35,362 bases of DNA from SAR116 cluster bacterium AG-335-B03 (GTDB lineage: Bacteria > Pseudomonadota > Alphaproteobacteria > Puniceispirillales > Marisalimonadaceae). The DNA lies in contig QBZG01000013.1 of assembly GCA_003282435.1 (NCBI GenBank), positions 1 to 35,362 of the forward strand. The letters run 5' to 3'. Positions 9,407 to 18,525 of the stretch are shown one piece after another. Position 1 is the stretch's first letter. Each line of letters starts with the position of its first letter. A model generated the notes under the pieces. It made no database searches and was not told the DNA's origin. It saw only the letters and a list, made by a program, of their open reading frames with translations. The position numbers and the translations under genes were made by a program.

Positions 9407-9847
9407 TCAGTCTTTTATAAGGTCATGAACTGCATCTACAGCAAGCAAATATGAGTTCACTCCTAAACCAGCGATTATACCTGTCACAACTGGAGAAATA
9501 TAAGATTTATGTCGAAAATTTTCTCTAGCGTAAACATTAGTTATATGTATTTCAATTTTAGGACCATTAAACATACTTAAGGCATCAAAAATTCCTATAG
9601 ATGTATGTGTTAATGCACCAGCATTAATTATAACTCCACATCCATCGTCAATCGCTTTATGTATTTCACTAATCAATTCGCCTTCTACATTTGATTGAAA
9701 AAAATGTAAGTCTAAGCTATAACCCTTACATTTTTCTAGACATATAAATTTAACAGTTTCCAATGAAGTTTTTCCATACTTTTTAGGTTCTCGTCTACCA
9801 AGAAGATTCAAATTTGGTCCATTAATAATGTATAGTTTTTTTTTCAA
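9407..9847 (-). CDS. aroQ: Type II 3-dehydroquinate dehydratase
   Basis: A 146-aa dodecameric type II dehydroquinase of the shikimate pathway, converting 3-dehydroquinate to 3-dehydroshikimate. It has NGPNLNLLGRREP (residues 9-21) with Tyr24 as catalytic base in KKYGK, the FFQSNVEGELI segment, NAGALTHTSIGIFDA, and the EIHITNVYARENFRHKS loop with the catalytic His. Length is standard. The aroQ-accB-accC order is common in proteobacteria. The ATG at 9847 follows a GGAGG ribosome site. Confidence 0.95.
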   Translation of the reverse strand: MKKKLYIINGPNLNLLGRREPKKYGKTSLETVKFICLEKCKGYSLDLHFFQSNVEGELISEIHKAIDDGCGVIINAGALTHTSIGIFDALSMFNGPKIEIHITNVYARENFRHKSYISPVVTGIIAGLGVNSYLLAVDAVHDLIKD

Positions 9848-9911
9848 AATTGACCTCCAAAATCTAAATAAAATTTAAAATTGTCGATTTTAAGACACTA
9901 AGTAAAATAAT

Positions 9912-10619
9912 TTATTTCTCCCGGAAACTTTTTATCATTTGCTTTAAATTACTTTTTTGTAAAGCGCCAGGATATATAATATCCCCAATAATAAAAGCTG
10001 GCGTTCCATTCAAATTTAGTAATTTAGCTACATCTCTATTTTTCTTAAGTTTGTTTTCAATTTCTTTGCTTCTCATATCAATTTTTAGTTGATTGATATC
10101 TAGACCAGTTTTTTCTGCAATATTAAAAATTACATCTTCTGTTATTCTACCCCTTTTTTTCATTAGTGATAGGTGAAAATCATTATATAAACCTTGCTTT
10201 TCTGAGGCAAGAGCAGCAGTAGCGGCTATATATGAACTTTGAGATAATATAGGAAATTCAACAAAAACAAAGTCAACTTTTGTATCCTCCGAAATAACAT
10301 CCATAATTGGCTCAACAACTGATTTACAGTAACCACAATTATAGTCAAAAAATTCGAATATAGTTATATCAGAGTTTTCATTAAAAAAACCAGGATTCTT
10401 GATTTCACGTAATAATGTAATTGCATCATTTTTTTTGTTTATTTCAACTGTTTTTTTATACTCTTCAAGAGTAGATTTAATCAGTTTGGGATTTTTAATT
10501 AAATAATTTTTTATAATTTTTTCAATTTCTTCTATTTTAATTTCATGAGCATAAGATGGAAAAATAAGTAAAAAAACTGAGGTCAAAATTAGAAGTAATA
10601 CTTGAATTTTTTGTTTCAT
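9912..10619 (-). CDS. DsbA-family periplasmic thiol-disulfide oxidoreductase
   Basis: A 235-aa exported thioredoxin-fold protein. The signal peptide (about 1-24, ending PSYA) leads into an alpha-helical N-terminal segment (about 28-75), then a DsbA-type domain with the active site C95-G-Y-C98 in FFDYNCGYCK and the cis-proline loop NGTPAFIIGD. The architecture matches the alphaproteobacterial Com1/ScsC-like group, which oxidises or isomerises disulfides in the periplasm; which one cannot be told here. A TTG start five codons earlier is possible, but the ATG at 10619 has a GAAAGA site and begins the signal peptide cleanly. It sits between the M48 protease gene and aroQ on one leftward transcript. 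Confidence 0.88.
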   Translation of the reverse strand: MKQKIQVLLLILTSVFLLIFPSYAHEIKIEEIEKIIKNYLIKNPKLIKSTLEEYKKTVEINKKNDAITLLREIKNPGFFNENSDITIFEFFDYNCGYCKSVVEPIMDVISEDTKVDFVFVEFPILSQSSYIAATAALASEKQGLYNDFHLSLMKKRGRITEDVIFNIAEKTGLDINQLKIDMRSKEIENKLKKNRDVAKLLNLNGTPAFIIGDIIYPGALQKSNLKQMIKSFREK

Positions 10620-10646
10620 ATTAGAATCTTTCAAATAATAAGTAGA

Positions 10647-11996
10647 TTATTTTTTTATTTTTATTCTTGCTAAAATGTCTGCACCTCTTAACTTGTAAGA
10701 GTTAGGTATAGTTGGATCACTATTTGCTAAATCTACATATTTCTTTGCTTTAATAAAGTTTTTTTTAATTAGAGCTTCTTCAGCTAAAGCAATATATGAA
10801 ATACCTATTCTATTAACTTTATTAGACGACTTCGCTAATAATCTCCATAAATAGCTCGATTTGGGGTTGTTTTGGAGTAATTGTTCTAAAACGATAATAG
10901 AATTGTTTAAGTATTTCTTTTTATTTGTTTGAATATATGATTTCACTAAAGAGAATTTAATAAGATCAATAGATGGAGTAAATTGTTCATTAATAGTTTC
11001 AATAGCTTTTTTATACTCAGTTATTGCTTTTTCAAAACTTCCTTTTTTAAAATAAATATCTCCAGATAATTCAAAAAAGTATGGATAATTTTTGTAGTTA
11101 TTTTCTAAAGTATTTAGATATTTACGGGCTAAATCATATTTTCCAGCTTTATAAGACGATATTACTCGAGAATAGTTTAACAAAATTTTATTGTTATTTT
11201 TTAAAATTTTATCTGGTTCACTGTTATATGAACTAATTTTATTTTTAATGTATTCCAATGAAATTTTATTGTTATTAATTAATATGTTCTGAGTTTCGTT
11301 TGTAGTATATTTCATTCTAGATTTATATTTTTTTAACTGATCTAGTCTTTGCTTAGAAAATGGATGTGATCTATAATAGTCTGTGAATGAATTTTCATTT
11401 AATGCCTCATTATCACTTAAATTAAGTAATAGGCGTTCTAAACCATCAAAAGGAATTTTCTTCTTTAGCATTATATCAAATGCAAATTTATCAGCTTGTT
11501 GTTCTTGAATCCTAGAAAATTGGAGTGAAGATTTTGTAGCAAGATCTTGTGATCCTACAATTAAGCCAATTGCTGAATTTGCATTTAATTTTCCACTTGC
11601 AGATAGTGCAATACCAACTATTGAAGCAAATTTTCCATAATTTGATAAACTTTTATTATTGATAGATCTTGAACTATGATGGTTTAGAGCCAAGTGGCCA
11701 ATTTCGTGAGCAAAAACACCTTGTATTTCGCTTATTGATTTAGATTTTTTTATTAAACCTGTATTTATATAAACTTTATTTGAGCCCGTCACAAAAGCAT
11801 TATATTGATCATTTAAGATTAACCTAGGGTAATAAATATTATTTTTAACTTTATTATCAATTATAGTTTGTATAACTTTATGCAAAAAAAACTCAATTTC
11901 AGCATCTCTAATAATCGAAATACTCTGAGCGGTATATGCTTGTTTCGAAACAAAAATAAAAATTACAATGAATAATATTTTTATGTTGACCACCAA
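10647..11996 (-). CDS. M48-family metalloprotease with TPR repeats (BepA-like)
   Basis: A 449-aa exported zinc protease. A signal peptide (about 1-23) is followed by an M48 domain with the zinc-binding motif H97-E-I-G-H101, a downstream RIQEQQADKFAFD segment supplying the third ligand, and a YYRSHPFSKQRL motif near 209-220. The C-terminal half (about 260-445) is helical with TPR-like repeats. This is the BepA/YfgC (COG4783) layout, periplasmic proteases and chaperones that police outer-membrane protein assembly. There is no nearby ATG: translation begins at a TTG (11996) or GTG (11993) inside the end of rne, a 16-bp overlap that implies translational coupling. Confidence 0.9.
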   Translation of the reverse strand: MVVNIKILFIVIFIFVSKQAYTAQSISIIRDAEIEFFLHKVIQTIIDNKVKNNIYYPRLILNDQYNAFVTGSNKVYINTGLIKKSKSISEIQGVFAHEIGHLALNHHSSRSINNKSLSNYGKFASIVGIALSASGKLNANSAIGLIVGSQDLATKSSLQFSRIQEQQADKFAFDIMLKKKIPFDGLERLLLNLSDNEALNENSFTDYYRSHPFSKQRLDQLKKYKSRMKYTTNETQNILINNNKISLEYIKNKISSYNSEPDKILKNNNKILLNYSRVISSYKAGKYDLARKYLNTLENNYKNYPYFFELSGDIYFKKGSFEKAITEYKKAIETINEQFTPSIDLIKFSLVKSYIQTNKKKYLNNSIIVLEQLLQNNPKSSYLWRLLAKSSNKVNRIGISYIALAEEALIKKNFIKAKKYVDLANSDPTIPNSYKLRGADILARIKIKK

Positions 11997-14044
11997 CCTT
12001 TTTTCTTAGTTTTGTCAGAATTTAATTTTCCATCTACCTTCATAATTTCTATTGGCGCAGATGATTGTGTTTTTCTCAAATCAATCTTATCTTCAGCTAT
12101 TTCACCTAGTTTATCTTTTTCGTTTTTAACTTTTGTATCTGTTTTCGTTTTTGATTTTCGAATTATTTTCTTTTTTGTATTTTTTTGTTTTGCATCAATT
12201 TTTTTAGTATTATCTTTGTTTGGCTTTAGCTCTTTATTCTCATCTAAGGCTATTTCTTTGACTTTATCATTTTTATCTTCGTCATTTGAATGAGAGGAGT
12301 TATTAATTTTAGTTTTATTTTCCTCTTTTCTTCTTTTTTTAACGGGTCTTTTGCTCCTTTTCTTTCTAATTTGTTTTTCATCATTATCAGGTGATGAGGT
12401 GTCTTGCTTATTTTCAGTAGAATTATTTTGTTTAAAATTACTTTTTTTGATTATTTCCAATTTTCTTAAGGGCGGTATAATTGTATTATCATTTATAAAA
12501 TTGATTGATATTCCGTATCTAATTTCAATTTCATTAAGATGTGGCCTTTTATTATTTAAAATGTGAATGATAATATCTGAGTGTGCCGAAACGTTTATTG
12601 CCATATTTTCTTCAGAGCTACATTCTTCTTCGATAGATCTCAAAATTTGAATTGCACTTACTTCTATTGATTGGATTCTACCTGATCCTCCACAATGTGG
12701 ACATAATTCTGAGGAGTTTTCTACTACAGAGGGTCTAAGGCGTTGTCTTGATAATTCAAGGAGGCCAAAATTACTTATTTCCCCTATTTGGATCCGTGCT
12801 CTATCTTTTCGCATGGTCTCTTTTAATTTTTTTTCTACATTTATGCGGTTTTTGTTTTCCTCCATGTCAATAAAATCAATGACTATCAAACCTGACAAGT
12901 CTCTTAATCTTGCTTGGCGAGCAAATTCCTCAGCAGCCTCAAGATTTGTTTTTAAAGCAGTATCCTCTATAGATCTTTCTCTTGTTGCTTTTCCTGAATT
13001 AACATCAACAGCAACTAAGGCTTCTGTTTGATCAATAATTAGATAACCACCAGATTTAAGTGTTACTTTACTATTAAAAATATCTTGTAATTGAGAATCT
13101 ACTTTATACTTTTGAAATAATGGATTTTTATCGTCGTTATATTGTTGAACTTTTTTTGCATGACTTGGCATTAATGATTTCATGTAGTTTTTACATGTTT
13201 TATAAGCATCATTCCCATCAACTAAAACTTCATCGATATCGCTATGATATAAATCTCTAATAGCTCTTTTAACTAACGATCCTTCTTCATGAATAAGAAA
13301 AGGCGCATTAGATTCAAGTGTTAAATTCTTAACATTTTCCCATATACTTGTTGAATTAGAGTAATCTCTCTTAATTTCAGTTTTTGTACGTTTACTGCCT
13401 GCAGTTCTAACTATAACAGCCATTCCAGTAGGAACATCAAGTTCGTCAACGACTTTTTTTAACCTTTTTCTATCAGTAATATTGGCAATTTTTCTACTTA
13501 CTCCCCCACCCCTTGGAGTATTTGGCATTAGCACACAATACCTACCAGCTATTGAAATATAGGTAGTTAAAGCAGCTCCTTTTGTCCCACGTTCTTCTTT
13601 TACTACTTGGACTAATAAAATTTGTCGACGTGCTATTACTTCTTGAATTTTATAATTTCTGTAGAGATTTTTTTTGACTTTTTTAAGATCTTCTTCATTA
13701 TAATCAAAAGCACTATCTTCATTAATATTTTCTATTAATTTTAATTCTTCATCAGTCTGGGCTGACGCTTCAGCTATTAACTTTTTCTTATCTTCGACAG
13801 GAATTCTGTAATAATCTGGATGGATTTCGCTAAAAGCTAAAAACCCCTGTCTATTTCCTCCATACTCTATGAAAGCTGCTTGAAGACTGGGTTCAACTCT
13901 AGTTACTCTCGCAAGATAAATATTTCCTTTCAGTTGCCTTCTTGAGTGAACTTCATATTCAAAATCATCTATTATATCATTTGTAGTTGTGATAACTCTA
14001 GTTTCTTCTATTTGTCTCGCATCAATTAGTAAACGTTTACTCAT
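11981..14044 (-). CDS. rne: Ribonuclease E/G family endoribonuclease
   Basis: A 687-aa RNase E-type enzyme that cuts single-stranded RNA for mRNA decay and rRNA/tRNA processing. The N-terminal MSKRLLIDA start and S1 domain (about 35-120) are followed by the catalytic core with AVDVNSGKATR (D347 and N349 matching E. coli D303 and N305) and VIDFIDM (D390 matching D346). The zinc link C448-P-H-C451 holds the tetramer. Beyond about residue 540 is a low-complexity Lys/Arg/Asp/Asn-rich tail, far shorter than the E. coli scaffold, ending KKKGWWST. RNase G lacks such a tail, hence the E call. A strong GAGGAGG site precedes the ATG. It heads the leftward run down to aat. Confidence 0.93.
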   Translation of the reverse strand: MSKRLLIDARQIEETRVITTTNDIIDDFEYEVHSRRQLKGNIYLARVTRVEPSLQAAFIEYGGNRQGFLAFSEIHPDYYRIPVEDKKKLIAEASAQTDEELKLIENINEDSAFDYNEEDLKKVKKNLYRNYKIQEVIARRQILLVQVVKEERGTKGAALTTYISIAGRYCVLMPNTPRGGGVSRKIANITDRKRLKKVVDELDVPTGMAVIVRTAGSKRTKTEIKRDYSNSTSIWENVKNLTLESNAPFLIHEEGSLVKRAIRDLYHSDIDEVLVDGNDAYKTCKNYMKSLMPSHAKKVQQYNDDKNPLFQKYKVDSQLQDIFNSKVTLKSGGYLIIDQTEALVAVDVNSGKATRERSIEDTALKTNLEAAEEFARQARLRDLSGLIVIDFIDMEENKNRINVEKKLKETMRKDRARIQIGEISNFGLLELSRQRLRPSVVENSSELCPHCGGSGRIQSIEVSAIQILRSIEEECSSEENMAINVSAHSDIIIHILNNKRPHLNEIEIRYGISINFINDNTIIPPLRKLEIIKKSNFKQNNSTENKQDTSSPDNDEKQIRKKRSKRPVKKRRKEENKTKINNSSHSNDEDKNDKVKEIALDENKELKPNKDNTKKIDAKQKNTKKKIIRKSKTKTDTKVKNEKDKLGEIAEDKIDLRKTQSSAPIEIMKVDGKLNSDKTKKKGWWST

Positions 14045-14219
14045 AATTCCTCCTCAAATCTATGTGCAATCAAAATAGTTAAATAGCACATTATCTACAT
14101 GAATGAGTATTTATGAAAATTAAAAGTAAATACATTTAAGTATAAATAATATATATTTAAATGTAAGAATTATATCTGTAATATTTTAAAAATAAAAAAA
14201 CCTTTTAAATAAATAATAT

Positions 14220-14249
14220 AATATAATAACAACTTTCTTATAATGACAA
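14220..14249 (-). promoter_or_regulatory. Candidate sigma70-type promoter for rne
   Basis: On the minus strand a TTGTCA (-35; 14249-14244) and TATATT (-10; 14225-14220) are spaced by 18 bp, which would give rne a leader of roughly 170 nt. In such AT-rich DNA -10-like words are frequent. Confidence 0.3.
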
Positions 14250-14288
14250 AGTCAGACTCGATTTAAACTCATTCTATTTAAACACATG

Positions 14289-14317
14289 TTTTGTGTCTTA
14301 GTAAATTTAACTATAAT
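14289..14317 (+). promoter_or_regulatory. Candidate promoter for the amidase-mrcA-prfB group
   Basis: A perfect TATAAT at 14312-14317 with a weak -35 (TTTTGT at 17-bp spacing, or TTGTGT at 15). It would give a leader of about 155 nt before the amidase gene. Confidence 0.3.
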
Positions 14318-14479
14318 TTTATAACCTTCTATAAACTTAATAAATATTAAATCAAATAAATTCCATAAGGACTTATATAACTTTAACCTAATCAAGACAA
14401 ACTTTATTTTTTATAGTATTAAATTATCAAAAAATTATTTTAACTATCAAGTAGTATTGTGATAAAATTCCAAAATAAC

Positions 14480-15733
14480 ATGAATAGTTCTTTTTTATTT
14501 TTTATTTTTTTTACCTCATTAAATTTAATTAACTCAATAGCTTTAGCGGATCAAAAAAATAAATTGGATAAAGTTTATACAAACTGTGAAATTCAAGAGA
14601 GTAAAATCATATGTTTCAACATTAAAAAAAATGACAATTTCAAAGTTAATTTGTTAGATAATCCATATAGGATAATATTAAATTTTGAAAAAAAAATTAT
14701 TCTTAATGATAAAAAAAATGCAAAAAAAAAATTAATCAAGAATTTAAAGCTTAATAAAGAAAATATTCCTGGGTCTATACTAGTTTTAGAATTGAAACAA
14801 CCCGCAATTATTTCCGATATAATGTATGATAGTGTAAATAGTAGAGACTTTTATAATTTAAAAATACAGTTTTCAAAGTCAAGTGTTACTAATTTTGCTA
14901 TTGCTAAGCACGTTTTAAAAATAAATAATGGAAACATATCACCTCTTGAAAAACAAATTAAAGGTTTAATAAGTAAAAAAACTTTCAAATCTAGATCAAT
15001 CGAGTTACCAAAGATAAAACCAAAAAGTCTTAGAAAGAATATTTCTAAAAATAAATATATTGTCTTTATAGATCCAGGCCATGGTGGCAGAGACCCTGGA
15101 GCTATAGGTCATTTAGGCACGCTAGAGAAAAGTATAACGTTAAAAACATCTATTATGCTAAAAAAGGCTCTAAAAAAGTATAACGATATTAATACAATAT
15201 TATCTCGAGATAAAGATATATATTTATCTTTAAAGAAAAGAACAAACTTAGCAAAAATAAATAATGCAGATATTTTTATTTCTATACATGCAGATTCTAG
15301 CAAAAATAAAAAAGCTAAAGGTATTTCTGTATTCAGTCTTTCTGATAAAGCTTCAGATAAAGAAGCTAAAATGTTAGCTAAAAGAGAAAATGAAGTTGAT
15401 AATTTTATAGCTAATAAGAATAAAATTAGAGACCCTATTATATTTGACACTTTGATTAAAATGTTTCAAAGAAAAGCAATGAATGATAGTTCGTATTTAG
15501 CAAAAAAAATTCTTTCAAATCTTGAAAAAACAAAATTAGCTGTAAATAGAGGGCATAGATTTGCAGGATTTTCAGTTTTAAAATCTTACGATATTCCTTC
15601 TGTGCTCATAGAAGTTGGGTTTTTATCAAACAAACAAGAAGAAAAAAAAATGTTAAGTACTAAATATTTAAAAAAACTAAGTAATGGTTTAGCAGTAGCA
15701 GTAAAAAACTATTTTGATACCCATAAAGAATAA
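14480..15733 (+). CDS. amiC: N-acetylmuramoyl-L-alanine amidase (AmiC-type, Amidase_3)
   Basis: A 417-aa exported zinc amidase that cleaves the stem peptide from N-acetylmuramic acid, needed for cell separation. A signal peptide (MNSSFLFF to IALA) precedes an AMIN-like beta domain (about 35-150), which targets the septum, and a catalytic Amidase_3 domain with FIDPGHGGRDPGAIG (zinc His201), SIHADSS (second His) and the catalytic glutamate in VLIEVGFLSN near the C-terminus. A GTG at 14459 is in frame, but the ATG at 14480 gives a better signal peptide; neither has a clear ribosome site. It is 41 bp upstream of mrcA, so septal cleavage and wall synthesis are linked. Confidence 0.9.
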   Translation: MNSSFLFFIFFTSLNLINSIALADQKNKLDKVYTNCEIQESKIICFNIKKNDNFKVNLLDNPYRIILNFEKKIILNDKKNAKKKLIKNLKLNKENIPGSILVLELKQPAIISDIMYDSVNSRDFYNLKIQFSKSSVTNFAIAKHVLKINNGNISPLEKQIKGLISKKTFKSRSIELPKIKPKSLRKNISKNKYIVFIDPGHGGRDPGAIGHLGTLEKSITLKTSIMLKKALKKYNDINTILSRDKDIYLSLKKRTNLAKINNADIFISIHADSSKNKKAKGISVFSLSDKASDKEAKMLAKRENEVDNFIANKNKIRDPIIFDTLIKMFQRKAMNDSSYLAKKILSNLEKTKLAVNRGHRFAGFSVLKSYDIPSVLIEVGFLSNKQEEKKMLSTKYLKKLSNGLAVAVKNYFDTHKE

Positions 15734-15774
15734 ACTTGTCCTAAAAATGTCTAATTTAATTTATATAAATAATT

Positions 15775-18507
15775 ATGAAATTTTTTGCTTACCTTTTAAC
15801 TACCTCATTTTTATTGTTATTATCAGGAATGATAGTTTTCTTTTATGGTTTGTGGTACTTTGGAAAGCAACTTCCAGACTACAAAGAATTGTCAAAATAT
15901 AATCCAAATGTAGTTACTAGAATTCATGCAGGCAATGGGGCACTTCTTGCTGAGTATGCTATCGAGAAAAGAGTTTTTGTTCCAATTAACGTAATTCCAA
16001 AAAGTGTTATTAATGCATTTATATCAGCTGAGGACAAAGAATTTTATAATCATTTTGGCTTGGATATTAAAGCTACACTTAGAGCTTTATTAACCAATTT
16101 AAAAAATATAGGTTCGGGAAAAAGACTAATTGGAGCGTCAACAATTACTCAGCAGGTTGCCAAAAACTTTTTATTATCTTCCGAGGTGTCTTACGAAAGA
16201 AAAATAAAGGAAGCCATATTGGCAATTCGAATTGAAAGAGCATTTTCCAAAAATCAAATTCTAGAATTATATTTAAATGAAATTTATTTAGGGTTTAAAT
16301 CTTATGGGGTCGCGGCTGCAGCTTTGAATTACTTTGATAAGAGTTTAGATAATCTTGATTTGGCTGAGTCAGCTTTTTTAGCTGCTTTGCCAAAAGCTCC
16401 AAATAATTATAATCCAATTCTTAAAACAAAAAATGCAGTCAATAGAAGAAATTGGGTTTTAAATCAAATGAATAAGAATGGTTATATTGATAAGCAAACA
16501 AAAGAAATGGAGAGTAATAAACTAATAAATATCCGTAAATCAAGCGGTATTGACGAAGGTTATGCACCTTATTTTACCGAAGAAGTAAGAAAGATCTTGT
16601 CAAAAGATAAAAAAATAGGATCAAGATTGTATACAAATGGGTATTCAGTTAGAACTACTTTAGACCCTCTAATGCAACGTTATGCTGATAATTCACTCAT
16701 AAATGGATTAGAGAATTTGGATAAAAGACAAGGTTGGAGAGGTCCCATAGCTAATATTGATTTATTAGACTTTAAAGATGATGCAATTACAAAATATTTA
16801 CAAAATATTCAACTAAACCTTCCAAAAAACAGGCATGCAGCTATAGTCACTCAGGTAAATGAAAGTTTTATAAAAATTTTATTACTTAAAGGAATTTCAG
16901 CTGAGATAAAATTCTTAAATGCAAATTGGGCTAGACCACAGACGATTAAAAAAGATAACAAAAATAAATTAAATATTTATTTAGGAGCTAAGTTTAAAAA
17001 CTTTAAGAAATTTATTAAAGTTGGGGATGTGATTATAGCTAAAAAAAACAATTACCAGGGAAACGTCTTTTACTCTCTTTCACAGGTTCCTAATGTAAAT
17101 GGAGCCATTGTTGCTCTAGATCCCCACACTGGAAGAGTATTAGCAATGAGTGGAGGATATAACTTTGAAAAAAGTGAGTTTAATAGATCTACCCAGGCAA
17201 AACGTCAACCAGGTTCTGCATTTAAACCATTTGTATATTTGGCAGGTTTAGAAAGATTTTACAAACCTACAGATTTGATTTTAGATGCAGCGTTAGCTTA
17301 TGATCAATGTTCAGGTTGTAAAAAATGGAAACCTGCTAATTATACTAAAAAATTCTATGGTCCTAGCCCAATGAGACTTGGTATTGAAAAATCAAGAAAT
17401 CTTATGACTGCTAGACTTGCTATTAAACTTATTCAAGAAGAAGAGCTAATTAAAAATTATATTGAAAAAGACTATACAAATAAATTAATTGGAAAAAAAT
17501 TAAAAAAAGATATTCGATTTGTGAATTTTATGGTTAATTATATTACTGAAAAAAAGAAAAACACAGAAAAAATTAACAAAAATATTATAGATGAATTTTC
17601 TATAAAGCATAATCTTAATAAAAATCAATTGTTGGGATATATAAACCAAAATTTAGACGTTGATCAAATATATAATAAAATCTTTGTTAAAAAGGAGTTA
17701 ATAAAGAATTTACTAAACTCTTTATCTATTAAAAATATTATCCAAGATTACGCATATAAATTTGGAATAAGTAAAGATTTGCCACCATTTTTATCAATGT
17801 CTTTAGGTGCGGGTGAAACTGATTTACTAAGTTTAACTAATGCTTATGGGATGATAATTAACGGAGGAAAAAAAATTACTCCAACTTTAATTGATCGTAT
17901 TCAAGATAGAAGAGGTGTTACTATTTTTAAACATGACAAGAGAAATTGTAAAAATTGTAATGGTCAATACACCAATTTTAAAAATATTCCTTTAGTAGCA
18001 GTCAAAGATACAAGGAAGAAAGTCATCTCATCATCCTCTGCTTATCAAATGGTATCAATGTTAAAAGGAGCAATAGAGAGGGGTACAGGCATTGTTATAA
18101 ACTCATTGGGGAAAAATCTAGCTGGCAAAACTGGAACAACGAATTCTAATACTGATGCATGGTTTATAGGCTTTTCAAGTGACCTAGTGGTTGGTGTATT
18201 TGTAGGGTTTGATGATCCAAGACCACTAGGTTTTAAAGAAACAGGCAGTTCAGTTGCTGCGCCAATATTTAGAGATTTTATGAAAGAAGCACTTTTGAAT
18301 ATTCCAGATATTCCGTTTAGGAGACCACCAGGAATAAAACTTATATCTGTAAACCCCAATAGTGGTCTTCAAGTAAGTGCTAAAGATAAAAAATCCATTT
18401 TGGAAGCCTTTAAACCAGGACAATTACCAAATTTAAGCTTTGATAAAAATTTTATAGATTTAAAAAATTCAAATACAATTATAAAAAACCTTTCGCCTCT
18501 ATATTAA
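15775..18507 (+). CDS. mrcA: Penicillin-binding protein 1A (bifunctional class A PBP) with a transpeptidase-domain insert
   Basis: A 910-aa class A PBP that polymerises glycan strands and cross-links peptides. An inner-membrane anchor (about 4-27) is followed by a GT51 glycosyltransferase domain with catalytic Glu86 in SAEDKEFYNHFG and the GASTITQQVAKNF and LELYLNEIYLG motifs. An OB-like region (~320-430) precedes the transpeptidase with S481-A-F-K484, S540-R-N and K785-T-G. Between the SRN and KTG motifs, after MTARLAIKLI (about 552), is a Lys/Asn/Ile-rich stretch to about 654 that typical PBP1A lacks; the family pattern resumes at DYAYKFGISKDLPPFLSMSLG. The reading frame is intact. prfB follows after 18 bp. 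Confidence 0.93.
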   Translation: MKFFAYLLTTSFLLLLSGMIVFFYGLWYFGKQLPDYKELSKYNPNVVTRIHAGNGALLAEYAIEKRVFVPINVIPKSVINAFISAEDKEFYNHFGLDIKATLRALLTNLKNIGSGKRLIGASTITQQVAKNFLLSSEVSYERKIKEAILAIRIERAFSKNQILELYLNEIYLGFKSYGVAAAALNYFDKSLDNLDLAESAFLAALPKAPNNYNPILKTKNAVNRRNWVLNQMNKNGYIDKQTKEMESNKLINIRKSSGIDEGYAPYFTEEVRKILSKDKKIGSRLYTNGYSVRTTLDPLMQRYADNSLINGLENLDKRQGWRGPIANIDLLDFKDDAITKYLQNIQLNLPKNRHAAIVTQVNESFIKILLLKGISAEIKFLNANWARPQTIKKDNKNKLNIYLGAKFKNFKKFIKVGDVIIAKKNNYQGNVFYSLSQVPNVNGAIVALDPHTGRVLAMSGGYNFEKSEFNRSTQAKRQPGSAFKPFVYLAGLERFYKPTDLILDAALAYDQCSGCKKWKPANYTKKFYGPSPMRLGIEKSRNLMTARLAIKLIQEEELIKNYIEKDYTNKLIGKKLKKDIRFVNFMVNYITEKKKNTEKINKNIIDEFSIKHNLNKNQLLGYINQNLDVDQIYNKIFVKKELIKNLLNSLSIKNIIQDYAYKFGISKDLPPFLSMSLGAGETDLLSLTNAYGMIINGGKKITPTLIDRIQDRRGVTIFKHDKRNCKNCNGQYTNFKNIPLVAVKDTRKKVISSSSAYQMVSMLKGAIERGTGIVINSLGKNLAGKTGTTNSNTDAWFIGFSSDLVVGVFVGFDDPRPLGFKETGSSVAAPIFRDFMKEALLNIPDIPFRRPPGIKLISVNPNSGLQVSAKDKKSILEAFKPGQLPNLSFDKNFIDLKNSNTIIKNLSPLY

Positions 18508-18525
18508 TTTTGTAGGGAACAAGTT

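Larger units (their letters stand above)
14045..14458. other. Divergent spacer between rne and the amidase gene
   Basis: 414 bp, extremely AT-rich, no convincing coding. It must carry the rne leader and promoter leftward and the amidase promoter rightward (two candidates listed separately). RNase E genes often have long autoregulated leaders; apart from a short ACACA/TGTGT inverted repeat near 14282-14296, I see no strong structure. Confidence 0.6.
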
